Origin: DATMER01 sp040349255
Lineage (GTDB): Bacteria; Acidobacteriota; Thermoanaerobaculia; Multivoradales; UBA5704
Assembly (NCBI GenBank): GCA_040349255.1
Contig: JBEQUE010000005.1
Coordinates: 1 to 64,000, forward strand
DNA: 64,000 nt
Direction: 5' to 3'
Shown here: one piece after another, positions 49,216 through 57,838 of the stretch
Layout of the letters: each line of letters opens with the position of its first letter
Position numbering within the stretch: the first letter of the stretch is position 1
The notes under the pieces: generated by a model
Told to the model about the DNA's origin: nothing
The model's input: only the letters and a program-made list of their open reading frames with translations
Databases searched by the model: none
Position numbers and translations under genes: made by a program

Positions 49216-49531
49216 GGATCTCCTCATCAAGAAATCCGAGCTCTGAGCCGACAAACCCGGCTGTCCCCTCAGGACCGGAGAGCTCGAGCCAGACCGGTCC
49301 TCCGTCGGGAAGGACATCGAGCCTGAAATGGAGGAAGCGGCAGCACTGTCGCTCCAGCTCGATGACGCGGGCGATGTCCGCGAGGACGCCCGGCGCGGCT
49401 TCGAAGCGGAGGCGAATCCCGTTCTCGATCGCCAGCGCCTCGGCGCACCGGGCCCGCAGCGCGGCCAGGACCTCACGGCGCTGGTCAAGCTCGGCAGCGG
49501 TGAGAGAGCAGGCAATGGGGATGTCGGTCAT
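49193..49531 (-). CDS. Small conserved hypothetical protein with CC motif
   Basis: A 112-residue soluble protein. Its middle carries ARVIELERQCCRFLHFRLDV, followed by GPVWLELSGPEGTAGFV, a combination I have seen in small proteins of unknown function, some near metal-resistance genes; that association is a memory, not evidence here. The adjacent cysteines could bind a metal or thiol. It ends 23 bp inside the DUF4287 gene on the same strand and starts 9 bp after the stop of the MFS transporter gene. The three genes may form an operon led by the transporter. Function unknown. Confidence 0.7.
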   Translation of the reverse strand: MTDIPIACSLTAAELDQRREVLAALRARCAEALAIENGIRLRFEAAPGVLADIARVIELERQCCRFLHFRLDVLPDGGPVWLELSGPEGTAGFVGSELGFLDEEIHGRRQGV

Positions 49532-49540
49532 GGTTTCAAC

Positions 49541-51160
49541 TCAATCCTGGATCGACCGGTCCTTGGTCTCCCGCAAAAACAGCGCGCCGACCACGACCGT
49601 CATCAGCGCCACCACGACCGGATACCACAGGCCGGCGTAGATGTTCCCGGCGCGCGCCACCATGGCGGTGGCGAGGAGCGGCAGCATGCCTCCGAACCAG
49701 CCATTGCCGATGTGGTAGGGCAAGGACATCGAGGTGTAGCGGATGCGGGTCGGGAACAGCTCGACCAGGAAGGCCGCGATCGGGCCGTAGACCATGGTCA
49801 CGTAGAGGACCATGACGGTCAGGATCAATACGGTCATCCCGTAGTTGATCCGCGACTTGTCCACCTCGGCCGGATAGCCGGTCTGCGCCAGCGCTTCCTT
49901 GTAGCGGGCCTCGTCCCAGCCGGCCAGCTCGACACCGCCGAGATGGGTCAAAACCGACTGGCCGCCGTCCGCGGACACCGCCGGCAGCGACTCGAAGGAC
50001 AGGCCCGACTTGGTCAGGAAGTCCTTCGCCCGGTCGCAGTCCGTGAACCTCGTCTTCGGGCCGGCGAAGACGTGAAAGCTGCAATCGCTCGCGGCGACCG
50101 TGATCGGATGAGCCGCGTTGTACTCCTCCAGCCCCGGGTTCACGGCATGGGTCAGCGCCTTGAAGAGCGGGAAGTAGGTAAGCGCGGCGAGCAGGCAGCC
50201 GGCGAGGATGATCTTCAGCCGGCCGATGCGGTCCGAGAGCTTGCCGAACACGATGAAGAACGGCGTTCCCAGGACCAGCGAGATCCCGACCACGGTGTAG
50301 GCCGTGAGGTAGTCGAGCTTGAGCGAAATGGTGAGGAAGAAGAGCGCGTAGAACTGGCCCGTGTACCAGACGACGCCCTGCCCGGCGGTCGCTCCGAGCA
50401 GCGCGAGCAGCACGTACTTGTTGTTCGGGTAGTGCAGGAAGCTCTCGCGCAGCGGCGACTTCGAACCCCTGCCCTCCGCCTTCATCTGGCGGAAGACCGG
50501 CGACTCCTCCAGCTTGAGCCGGATGTAGACCGAGACGGCCAGCAGCACGAGCGAGACCAGGAACGGGATCCGCCAGCCCCAGCTCGTGAAGGTCTCGGCC
50601 GGCATCAGGCCTCGGCAGGTGCCGATCACGAACAGCGACAGGAAGAAGCCGATCGTCGCGGTGGTCTGGATCCAGCTCGTCGCGGCTCCGCGGTTGCGGT
50701 CCGAGGCGTGCTCGGCGACATAGGTTGCGGCACCGCCGTACTCGCCGCCGAGCGCGAGCCCCTGGAGCAGCCGGAGGGTGACCAGGATGACCGGCGCCGC
50801 CATTCCGATCGACTCGTAGGTGGGCAGCAGGCCGACCCCGAAGGTCGAGACGCCCATGACGACGATGGTCAACAGGAAGGTGTGCTTCCGGCCGGCCAGG
50901 TCGCCCAGCCGTCCGAAGACCAGCGCGCCGAACGGCCGCACCAGGAAGCCGGCGGCATAGGTCGCGAACGCCGAGAGCAGCGCCGCGGTCTCGTTGCTCT
51001 TCGGGAAGAAGAGAGCCGCGAAGAACGGCGCCAGCGTGGCATACAGGTAGAAGTCGTACCACTCGAAGACCGTGCCGAGCGACGAGGCGAAGATGACCCT
51101 CCGCTCGTCGGCCCGCGAGATCGAGACGAGGGGGGACGGCGTCTGGGGTTCCGCGGCCAT
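49541..51160 (-). CDS. MFS transporter (metabolite:H+ symporter type)
   Basis: A 539-residue membrane protein with about 12 transmembrane helices. MHS-subfamily features are clear: SSLGTVFEWYDFYLYATLAP at the start, LVRPFGALVFGRLGDLAGRK (the loop 2-3 signature), and LRLLQGLALGGEYGGAATYV, followed by PFLVSLVLLAVSVYIRLKLE. A soluble insertion of about 110 residues (roughly 330-440) in the second half is unusual for the family. It probably imports an organic acid or osmolyte with protons; the substrate cannot be assigned. Its promoter should lie in the 195-bp gap 51161-51355. Confidence 0.9.
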   Translation of the reverse strand: MAAEPQTPSPLVSISRADERRVIFASSLGTVFEWYDFYLYATLAPFFAALFFPKSNETAALLSAFATYAAGFLVRPFGALVFGRLGDLAGRKHTFLLTIVVMGVSTFGVGLLPTYESIGMAAPVILVTLRLLQGLALGGEYGGAATYVAEHASDRNRGAATSWIQTTATIGFFLSLFVIGTCRGLMPAETFTSWGWRIPFLVSLVLLAVSVYIRLKLEESPVFRQMKAEGRGSKSPLRESFLHYPNNKYVLLALLGATAGQGVVWYTGQFYALFFLTISLKLDYLTAYTVVGISLVLGTPFFIVFGKLSDRIGRLKIILAGCLLAALTYFPLFKALTHAVNPGLEEYNAAHPITVAASDCSFHVFAGPKTRFTDCDRAKDFLTKSGLSFESLPAVSADGGQSVLTHLGGVELAGWDEARYKEALAQTGYPAEVDKSRINYGMTVLILTVMVLYVTMVYGPIAAFLVELFPTRIRYTSMSLPYHIGNGWFGGMLPLLATAMVARAGNIYAGLWYPVVVALMTVVVGALFLRETKDRSIQD

Positions 51161-51355
51161 CGGGCTCCTCCCGGATTGGATGCCGGAAGGATACCAGCAT
51201 CGGCTCTCTCCCGCGGCGGCCGCCCCGGGTGTAACGCGGCGCTTCCCGAATCGCCTACCTGCCGGAGAGCGCTGTGACCTGCTTCACAACGGAGCTCTGC
51301 CGGTCGTGAGACGCTACCGGCGCCAACTCAGCAGTCCTGATCAAAGGAGCCGCTC

Positions 51356-51991
51356 ATGAAGCGCATGATGACTTTCGGGTTGTTCCTGCTGTGCCTCGCA
51401 GCGTCGCCCCTCCACGCCCAGTCCTCGGCCCGGGGCAGCGCCCGGTTCGTGATGCAGGACGGTCTGAGCAAGACTGTGGAGTTCTCGGCCAGCAGGGACG
51501 AGAAGGGGAAGACGACCGGCTCGTTGACCTTCTCCGACGAAGCCAAGGTCCCGGACTCCGACGATCCCGAGGGTAGCGGCGACTCCTTTACGCTTTCCTT
51601 GAAGGCGCAGCTCGACGACTCGACGTTCGAGAAGAACAGGGCCATCCTGAGCGGCACGGTCCTCGACTCCAACCACAAGACCTTCATCGGCCAACGGGTG
51701 CAGTTCGTCCTGGAAGACAACGGCAACGACCCCAAGGTGCCGGACCAGTTGACCTGGATGTTCTGCGCCCGGAGCGCCGGAGGTTGGATTCCGTCCGACG
51801 CGGAGCTGCCTTACGACGACGGCGCGTTCCTGCACTGGTGGGCCACCGATGCGGAGCGCGACGACGACGTCGGGATCCCTTCGGTCGATCTCCTTCCGAA
51901 AGAAGGGGTGTCGTGTCCGGTCTGGCCGATCTGGTGGTACACCTTCGCCGAGCTGTGGAAGTGGGAGGGCGACATCATCGTCGAGTCCTGA
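51356..51991 (+). CDS. Secreted protein of unknown function
   Basis: A 211-residue protein preceded by a good AAAGGAG site. The signal peptide is clear (MTFGLFLLCLAASPLHAQ). The mature protein begins with beta-type strands (ARGSARFVMQDGLSKTVEFS) and ends in a tryptophan-rich segment (VWPIWWYTFAELWKWEGD). No domain or active site is recognised. It is divergent from the MFS transporter and convergent with the DinB gene (47 bp between stops). Probably periplasmic or released. Confidence 0.75.
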   Translation: MKRMMTFGLFLLCLAASPLHAQSSARGSARFVMQDGLSKTVEFSASRDEKGKTTGSLTFSDEAKVPDSDDPEGSGDSFTLSLKAQLDDSTFEKNRAILSGTVLDSNHKTFIGQRVQFVLEDNGNDPKVPDQLTWMFCARSAGGWIPSDAELPYDDGAFLHWWATDAERDDDVGIPSVDLLPKEGVSCPVWPIWWYTFAELWKWEGDIIVES

Positions 51992-52038
51992 AAAGCATCT
52001 CAGGGCACGAGCAACACCTTGCCCCGAGGCCCGGACGC

Positions 52039-52569
52039 CTACGGACGGCGGCTCAGGATCGAGAGGTACGCGCGCCAGACGCCGACCTCCTCCGTGTACC
52101 GCCCGGCCATGACCCGGACGATCTGGGCGACGTGGTTCAGGTCGTGGACGGCCCACGTGGCCAGGAGCTGCTGCAGATCGACCGCGCCGAGCTCGGGGTG
52201 GCGGCCGGGCAGCGCCAGTTGAGCCTCGCCGAGCCGCCAGCCTCGGACGATGTCGAGGTTCTCCCGGCGAAGCTCCGCGAAGCGGTCGAGGAGCTGGTCC
52301 AACGACCAGCCGGCGAAACGATCGAGCTGGGCGAAGCGGTCGAAGGGCTCGAACGGCCGGTCCGCGCCGTGCTCCAGGATGATCCGGGCGCGAGGGACCC
52401 AGTCGGTCTCCTCGCCGTGGATGAGGTGGCCCACCACGTCGAACGCGGTCCAGGTGTCGGGACCTTCGTCGACGGCGTGCCAGGAGGCGCTCGTGCCGCG
52501 GAGGAGCGCGTCCACTGCGGCGGGAGTGCGCTCCAGGATGTCGAGTGTCTCGGAAAGGTCGAAGCTCAA
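52039..52569 (-). CDS. DinB-family four-helix protein
   Basis: A 176-residue protein of the DinB/YfiT metal-binding superfamily. The three-histidine pattern is visible: TAFDVVGHLIHGEETDW (first His region) and TWAVHDLNHVAQIVRVMAGR near the C-terminus (His-x3-His). The family includes thiol transferases; the actual substrate is unknown. Its ATG overlaps the stop of the quinone oxidoreductase gene by 4 bp (ATGA), making them a translationally coupled pair at the end of the nad operon run. The product is cytoplasmic. Confidence 0.88.
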   Translation of the reverse strand: MSFDLSETLDILERTPAAVDALLRGTSASWHAVDEGPDTWTAFDVVGHLIHGEETDWVPRARIILEHGADRPFEPFDRFAQLDRFAGWSLDQLLDRFAELRRENLDIVRGWRLGEAQLALPGRHPELGAVDLQQLLATWAVHDLNHVAQIVRVMAGRYTEEVGVWRAYLSILSRRP

Positions 52570-53534
52570 GGCAGGAGCAGCACCTTTCCCGTCGTCGTCC
52601 GGCCTTCGAGGGCGCGGTGGGCCTCGGCGGCTTCGCGGAGCGGCAGCTCGAGGCCGATGCGCAGCTTGAGCTTCCCTTCCCGGATCCAGCCGAGGACGTC
52701 GTTGGCCCGCGACGCGAGCTCGTCCCTCGTCACGATGTAGTGGAACAGGGACGGCCGCGTGAGATAGAGCGAGCCCTTGCCGTTCAGGATGCCCGGATCG
52801 AAGGGCGGAACCGGTCCGCTCGCCTGTCCGAAGAGAGCCATCACGCCGCGGCGGGCCAGGGAGTCGAGGCTCTTGTCGAACGTCGCCCGGCCCACGCCGT
52901 CGTAGACCGCCTGGACACCCTGGCCGTCCGTAAGGCGCCGGACCTCGGCCGCGAAGTCCTGTTTGTCGTAGAAGATCACCTCGTCGGCGCCGGCTTCGCG
53001 GGCGAGCCGCGCCTTCTCCTCCGTGGAGGTGGTGGCGAGGACGCGGGCGCCCCGCAGCTTCGCGATCTGGCAGAGGAGCAGACCGACTCCGCCGGCCGCG
53101 GCATGGACCAGACAGGTATCGCCGGGCTTGAGAGGATACGTGGAGCAGGCGAGATAGTGCGCCGTCATGCCCTGCAGCATGGCCGCGGCGCCATCGCGGG
53201 CGTTCAGGCCCTCGGGAAGCTTGACCAGGCGCTCCGCCGGCACCGCGGCCTTCTCGGCGTAGGCACCCATCACGCCGGCATAGGCGACCCGGTCGCCGAC
53301 CGCCAGACCGGTCACTCCCGGCCCAACCGCCTCGACCGTGCCGGCCGCCTCCTGGCCGAGGGTGAACGGCAAGGGGACCTTGTAGAGGCCCGTCCGGTGA
53401 TAGACGTCGATGAAGTTGACGCCGATCGCCTCGACGCGGACCAGCGCCTGGCCTTCCGCCGGGACCGGGTCCGGGATGTCCTCGTACCGGAGAACTTCGG
53501 GACCTCCGGGAGACTCGACTCGGATCGCTTTCAT
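52566..53534 (-). CDS. NADPH:quinone oxidoreductase (zeta-crystallin type)
   Basis: A 322-residue medium-chain dehydrogenase/reductase. It starts MKAIRVESPGGPEVLRYEDI and shows GVNFIDVYHRTGLYKVPLPF, LGQEAAGTVEAVGPGV, the NADP fold VHAAAGGVGLLLCQIAKLRG and a C-terminal LEGRTTTGKVLL, all typical of zinc-free quinone reductases. It reduces quinones with NADPH in the cytoplasm. It overlaps dinB downstream (ATGA) and starts 24 bp after the PPOX flavoprotein gene. Being downstream of nadABC it may share that operon's transcript, though that is only suggested by spacing. Confidence 0.92.
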   Translation of the reverse strand: MKAIRVESPGGPEVLRYEDIPDPVPAEGQALVRVEAIGVNFIDVYHRTGLYKVPLPFTLGQEAAGTVEAVGPGVTGLAVGDRVAYAGVMGAYAEKAAVPAERLVKLPEGLNARDGAAAMLQGMTAHYLACSTYPLKPGDTCLVHAAAGGVGLLLCQIAKLRGARVLATTSTEEKARLAREAGADEVIFYDKQDFAAEVRRLTDGQGVQAVYDGVGRATFDKSLDSLARRGVMALFGQASGPVPPFDPGILNGKGSLYLTRPSLFHYIVTRDELASRANDVLGWIREGKLKLRIGLELPLREAAEAHRALEGRTTTGKVLLLP

Positions 53535-53558
53535 GGCTGCCCTCCTCCGCCGCGCATC

Positions 53559-54179
53559 TTAGTAGAGAGTCGAGCGTTGCCGCTCCTGGAGCCCCTGATC
53601 GTACGCCTCGCCGTCGATCTCCCGGTCCGAGAGAGCGGCGAGAATCTGGCCGGCGGAGGGCACCGTTTCCAGGATTTCGGCGGACAGCTTACCCCACAGG
53701 TTGGAGCGGTGTACGGCTCGCGCGCACTGGAAGTACACCGCCTCGACCGTGATCACGAGAACGCACCGGGGCGGCGCGCCCTGCACGGAGAACCGCTGGA
53801 GCAGATCGGGAGCGACCGAGATGCTGGCCTTGCCGTTGACCCGCAGCGTCTCTCCGACGCCCGGGATCAGGAAGAGGAGGGCAACCCGCGGATCGCCGAG
53901 GATGTTCCGGAGGCTGTCGATCCGGTTGTTGCCGCGGCGCTCGGGCAGCAGCAGGGTGCGCTCGTCCTGCACCGCCACGAAACCCGGCGCGTCGCCGCGC
54001 GGCGAGGCATCCAGTCCACCCGGGCCCACCGTCGAGAGCACCGCGAACGGCGAGGCGGCGATCAGGGCCTGGTAGACCGGATGGAGGTACGGCACCTCCT
54101 TGCGCAGCGCGGCTTCGGAGACCGGTCCGAACAGGGCTTCCAGCTCGGCCAGCGTGCCGAGGATGTGGGGATGTTCCAT
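53559..54179 (-). CDS. PPOX-class (pyridoxamine 5'-phosphate oxidase-like) flavoprotein
   Basis: A 206-residue protein of the FMN-binding split-barrel family, MSMEG_1061-like. Diagnostic segments are ASPFAVLSTVGPGGLDASPR, ERRGNNRIDSLRNILGDPRV, ALLFLIPGVGETLRVNGKAS and VYFQCARAVHRSNLW. It probably binds FMN (or F420) and reduces small molecules; no substrate is known. Its start lies 2 bp after the nadC stop, suggesting co-transcription with nadABC, and its product might use flavin in related redox work. The downstream gene is the quinone oxidoreductase. Confidence 0.85.
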   Translation of the reverse strand: MEHPHILGTLAELEALFGPVSEAALRKEVPYLHPVYQALIAASPFAVLSTVGPGGLDASPRGDAPGFVAVQDERTLLLPERRGNNRIDSLRNILGDPRVALLFLIPGVGETLRVNGKASISVAPDLLQRFSVQGAPPRCVLVITVEAVYFQCARAVHRSNLWGKLSAEILETVPSAGQILAALSDREIDGEAYDQGLQERQRSTLY

Positions 54180-54181
54180 GG

Positions 54182-55048
54182 TCAGGTCCGGACGTCCAGC
54201 GCCACGTCGAGCGCCGGCGAGCTGTGGGTGAGCCAGCCGACGGAGATCATGTCCACGCCGGTGGCGGCGACCGCTGGCGCCGTCTGCGGCGTGATGCCGC
54301 CGGAGGCTTCGGTCAGGGCCTTGCCTTTGGCGAGGGCCACGGCCTCTCTCAGGGTCTCGATCGACATGTTGTCCAGGAGGACGACGTCGACTCCCAGGTC
54401 CAAGGCTTCGCGGAGCTGGTCCAGGGAGTCCACCTCCAGCTCGATCTTCACCAGGTGGCCGACGTAGGCGCGGGCGCGCTCCACGGCCGGACGGATGCCT
54501 CCGGCCAGGGCCACGTGGTTGTCCTTGATCAGGACGGCGTCGTCGAGGCCGAAGCGATGGTTGCTGCCGCCTCCGGCCTTGACCGCGTATTTCTCCAGCG
54601 CCCGCAGGCCGGGCGTGGTCTTGCGGGTGCAGACGATGCGCGTGCCGTGCGGCGCAACCAGCGCCACGAGGTCGCGGGTGGTGGTCGCCACGCCGCAGAG
54701 CCGGCCGAGAAGGTTGAGCGCAGTGCGTTCGGCCGAGAGGAGCGAGCGCGCCGGGCCTCGCACCACGGCCAGGGTCTCGCCCGCGGCGGCGTCCCGGCCG
54801 TCCCGCTTCTGAAACTCGATGTCCACCGTGGGATCGAGGATGCGGAAGGCGGAGACCGAGGCCTCCAGGCCTGCCACGCGGCCCGGTTTGCGGGACACGA
54901 TCAGGGCTTCGGCCTTCAGGTCCGGCGGCAGGACCGCGTCGCTGGTCAGGTCGCCGGCCCGGCCGAGGTCCTCTTCGAGCGCCCGCCTCACGAGTGGCTC
55001 GTAGAGGAGGGGCGGGAGGGAGGCGAGCCGCGGCTCGGTCGCGCTCAC
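54182..55048 (-). CDS. nadC: Quinolinate phosphoribosyltransferase (decarboxylating)
   Basis: A 288-residue enzyme from the GTG at 55048, which overlaps the nadB stop as GTGA. Family blocks are LVRRALEEDLGRAGDLTSDA, ALNLLGRLCGVAT, CTRKTTPGLRALEKYAVKAG, GGSNHRFGLDDAVLIKDNH, KIELEVDSLDQLREAL and ASGGITPQTAPAVAATGVDM. It converts quinolinate and PRPP to nicotinate mononucleotide in de novo NAD synthesis. It is the third gene of nadA-nadB-nadC, under the promoter and operators upstream of nadA. The longer open frame extending into nadB was rejected because it has no homology there. Confidence 0.96.
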   Translation of the reverse strand: MSATEPRLASLPPLLYEPLVRRALEEDLGRAGDLTSDAVLPPDLKAEALIVSRKPGRVAGLEASVSAFRILDPTVDIEFQKRDGRDAAAGETLAVVRGPARSLLSAERTALNLLGRLCGVATTTRDLVALVAPHGTRIVCTRKTTPGLRALEKYAVKAGGGSNHRFGLDDAVLIKDNHVALAGGIRPAVERARAYVGHLVKIELEVDSLDQLREALDLGVDVVLLDNMSIETLREAVALAKGKALTEASGGITPQTAPAVAATGVDMISVGWLTHSSPALDVALDVRT

Positions 55049-56631
55049 CGCGCCACCGCCAGCCGCGGCTCCGGAGCTCCGGAAGCTTCGAAGACAGCCG
55101 AGCCGTCGGGCGCGGCGGTCAGGTACAGGCGGTGCTGCCAGTCGGGATCGGTCTGCGGGAAGTCGGAGCGGTAGTGGCCTCCCCGGCTCTCGCGCCGGGC
55201 GAGCGCCGCGGCCGCGACCAGGCGCGCCACGCCGAGGAGGTTCCTCGCCTCCCCCGCCGCTTCCGGCGAGGCCTCGGACAGCGCATCCAGCTCGGACAGC
55301 GCCGCGGTCAGACCCTCCTCGTCCCGCACGACGCCGACCTTCTCCCACAGGATGCGGCGGACGGCGTGCTTCAGCTCGGCGTCCCGGGGAGTGCCCCGGG
55401 GAACCCTGGGAGCCTGGCGACCGGAAGGCGCGCGCCCGCCGGCGGAGCCCCGCAGGTCCTCCGCCACGCGGGCGCCGAAGACGAGCGCCTCCAGCAGCGA
55501 GTTGCTCGCCAGGCGGTTGGCCCCGTGGACGCCGGTCGAGGAGACCTCGCCGCAGGCCCAGAGGCCGGAGAGCGACGACCGGCCGAGGCCGTCCACGGCG
55601 ATGCCGCCCATGTGGTAGTGCGCGGCCGGCGCCACCGGCATCGGCTCGACGCGCGGGTCGAGACCGTGCTGCCGGCAGAGCTCGAAGACGGTCGGGAAGC
55701 GCTCGGGGAACTCGTCGCCGACGGCCTCGCGGGCGTCCAGGAAGACCCGGCGGCCAGCCATCAACTGGCGCCAGATCGCCCGCGCCACCACGTCGCGCGG
55801 CGCCAGCTCGGCGTCGGCGTGCTCGTCCTTCATGAAACGGACGCCGTGGTCGTCGATCAGGACCGCGCCCTCGCCGCGCAGCGCCTCGGTCAGGAGCGGC
55901 ATGGGCTCGCCCTCGGTTTCCACGGCCAGCGCGGTGGGATGGAACTGGACGAACTCCAGGTCGACGAGCCGCGCGCTGGCCCGCGCCGCCATGGCCAGGC
56001 CGTCACCCGTGGCCTCGCGCGGGTTCGTGGTACGGAGGTAGAGCTGGCCCGGGCCGCCCGTCGCGAGCACGACGGCGTTCGTCAGGTGGAGCACCGGGCG
56101 GCCATCCTCGTGGATGGCGAGCACGCCGGTCACCCGGCCGTCCTCTGCGAGAATCAGATCGACCGCGAAGGCGCGCTCCTCGACCTTGACCTCGGGCGCG
56201 TGGCGCACGGCTTCGGCCAGGGTACGGACGATCTCGGAGCCCGTCGCGTCCCGGGCGTGGAGGATGCGGCGGCGGCTGTGCGCGGCCTCGCGGCCCAGGT
56301 CGAGCTCGCCGGCGGTGTCGCGGTCGAAGCGCGCTCCGAGGTCGAGCAGGGCCTTGACCCGCTCCGGACCTTCGCCGGTCAGCAGGCCCACGGCCCGCGG
56401 ATCGCAGAGCCCGGCGCCGGCCGAGAGGGTGTCCGCGGCGTGGAGCTTCGGCGTGTCGTCGGCGCCGAGCGCCGCGGCCACGCCGCCCTGCGCCCACGGG
56501 CTGGAGCCGCTGACCAGCGTGGCCTTGGTGAGCACGGTCACGGAGAGCGGCGCGCAGCCGAGCGCCGCGGTCAGGCCCGCGGCGCCGCTGCCGACCACCA
56601 GGACGTCCGAGCGCTCGATGCGAGCGTTCAC
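55045..56631 (-). CDS. nadB: L-aspartate oxidase
   Basis: A 528-residue flavoprotein from the GTG at 56631 that overlaps the nadA stop (GTGA). The FAD-binding start is DVLVVGSGAAGLTAALG; downstream are SSPWAQGGVAAALG, AAHSRRRILHARDATGSEI, LATGGPGQLYLRTTNP, FVQFHPTALAV, HYHMGGIAVDGLGRSSLSGL and GANRLASNSLLEALVFG, all typical of NadB. It oxidises aspartate to iminoaspartate, the partner substrate for NadA. Both ends overlap neighbours by 4 bp, as in a tightly coupled operon. The active-site blocks look intact. Confidence 0.96.
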   Translation of the reverse strand: MNARIERSDVLVVGSGAAGLTAALGCAPLSVTVLTKATLVSGSSPWAQGGVAAALGADDTPKLHAADTLSAGAGLCDPRAVGLLTGEGPERVKALLDLGARFDRDTAGELDLGREAAHSRRRILHARDATGSEIVRTLAEAVRHAPEVKVEERAFAVDLILAEDGRVTGVLAIHEDGRPVLHLTNAVVLATGGPGQLYLRTTNPREATGDGLAMAARASARLVDLEFVQFHPTALAVETEGEPMPLLTEALRGEGAVLIDDHGVRFMKDEHADAELAPRDVVARAIWRQLMAGRRVFLDAREAVGDEFPERFPTVFELCRQHGLDPRVEPMPVAPAAHYHMGGIAVDGLGRSSLSGLWACGEVSSTGVHGANRLASNSLLEALVFGARVAEDLRGSAGGRAPSGRQAPRVPRGTPRDAELKHAVRRILWEKVGVVRDEEGLTAALSELDALSEASPEAAGEARNLLGVARLVAAAALARRESRGGHYRSDFPQTDPDWQHRLYLTAAPDGSAVFEASGAPEPRLAVAR

Positions 56632-57674
56632 TTGCCCTCCCGGCGCCCGACGGCGAGCATCCGGTCCAGGGCGAGCTTCGCCCGCGCTCCCACCTCCGGA
56701 TCGACGTGGACCTCGTACTGCATCGTCTGCAGCGACCGGAGGATCTTCGGCAGCGTGATCCTCTTCATGTGCGGGCAGAGCTGGCACGGGCGGACGAACT
56801 CGACGTCCGGGAACTCCACGGCCACGTTGTCGCTCATCGAGCACTCGGTGATCATCACCACCCGCCGCGGCCGGGTGTCGCCCACGCGGCGGATCATGGC
56901 CGCGGTGGAGCCCACGAAGTCGGCCTCGGCCAGGACGTCCGGCGGGCACTCGGGGTGGGCCAGGATCTCGATCTCGTCGCCCCGTCCATAGGCCTGGCGG
57001 TACTGGCGCAGGTCCTCGCCCGTGAAGCGCTCGTGGACCTCGCAGTGGCCCTTCCAGAGGATGAGCTGGACGTCGGTCTGGGAGGCCACGTACTTGCCCA
57101 GGTATTCGTCGGGCAGGAAGATGACGCGGTCGACGCCCAGCGACTCGACCACGGCCACGGCGTTGGCCGAGGTGCAGCAGATGTCGGACTCGGCTTTCAC
57201 CTCGGCCGAGGTGTTGACGTAGGTCACCACCGGCACGCCGGGGTAGCGCTCCCGGAGCAGCCGGATGTCCGCGCCCGTGATCGAGGCGGCGAGCGAGCAG
57301 CCGGCCTCCAGGTCCGGGATCAGGACGGTCTTCTCCGGCGACAGGATCTTGGCGGTCTCGGCCATGAAGTGGACACCGGCCAGGACGATGACGTCGGCCT
57401 CGGTCTTCGCGCCCTGCTGGGCGAGCGCCAGGGAGTCGCCCGCGAAGTCGGCGACGCCGTGGTAGATCTCGGGCGTCTGGTAGTTGTGCGCCAGGATCAC
57501 GGCGTTCCTCTGCCGCTTCAGCTCGTTGATCGCCGCGATGTACGGCGCATGGATCGGCCATTCGAGGTCGGGCAGGACCGGCGCCACCTTCTCGCGGAGC
57601 GCGGCCGTGGCGCGGGCGACCTCGGGGGTGTACTCCAGGACGGCGGAGGTGTTCGAAGCGTCCAGAAGGCCCAT
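56628..57674 (-). CDS. nadA: Quinolinate synthase A
   Basis: A 348-residue 4Fe-4S enzyme. The start is the ATG at 57674 (MGLLDASNTSAV), with AAGGGA/GAGAGA upstream; earlier in-frame starts at 57698, 57707 and 57713 would lie within or beyond operator 1 and are less likely. The three cysteine ligands fall in PDLEAGCSLA, ESDICCTSAN and VRPCQLCPHM. Other blocks are AVILAHNYQTPEIYHGVADF and ILAHPECPPDV. It condenses iminoaspartate with dihydroxyacetone phosphate to quinolinate. It is the first gene after the NrtR-type promoter/operator region and heads nadABC. Confidence 0.95.
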   Translation of the reverse strand: MGLLDASNTSAVLEYTPEVARATAALREKVAPVLPDLEWPIHAPYIAAINELKRQRNAVILAHNYQTPEIYHGVADFAGDSLALAQQGAKTEADVIVLAGVHFMAETAKILSPEKTVLIPDLEAGCSLAASITGADIRLLRERYPGVPVVTYVNTSAEVKAESDICCTSANAVAVVESLGVDRVIFLPDEYLGKYVASQTDVQLILWKGHCEVHERFTGEDLRQYRQAYGRGDEIEILAHPECPPDVLAEADFVGSTAAMIRRVGDTRPRRVVMITECSMSDNVAVEFPDVEFVRPCQLCPHMKRITLPKILRSLQTMQYEVHVDPEVGARAKLALDRMLAVGRREGK

Positions 57675-57690
57675 TCTCTCTATCCCTTCT

Positions 57691-57707
57691 ATGCTCATCC
57701 TGAGCAT
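57691..57707. promoter_or_regulatory. NrtR-type operator, copy 1 (in the nadA leader)
   Basis: A near-perfect dyad, ATGCTCA-tcc-TGAGCAT, lies about 17 bp upstream of the nadA start codon and downstream of the predicted transcription start. A second, partly matching copy lies 62 bp away within the promoter. The regulator gene nrtR is immediately upstream. Binding by NrtR is inferred from context. Confidence 0.75.
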
Positions 57708-57752
57708 ATGCACGGTATGAAGAAAGGCCGGGATGTCCCGACCTTCCTGCTT

Positions 57753-57782
57753 ATGCTACGACTGAGTATTAGCTCATGTCAA
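57753..57782 (-). promoter_or_regulatory. nadA promoter overlapping operator copy 2
   Basis: On the minus strand, TTGACA (57782-57777) and TAGCAT (57758-57753) are 18 bp apart, a good vegetative promoter. The imperfect operator ATACTCAGTCGTAGCAT (57769-57753) occupies most of the spacer and the -10 box, so a bound repressor would block RNA polymerase. It matches copy 1 at 12 of 17 positions by hand. Confidence 0.7.
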
Positions 57783-57838
57783 GAGCGCGCGGCGGATCCG
57801 TGTCGCCGCTGTGACGTACAACAGAGGGGAGGCAAGAA

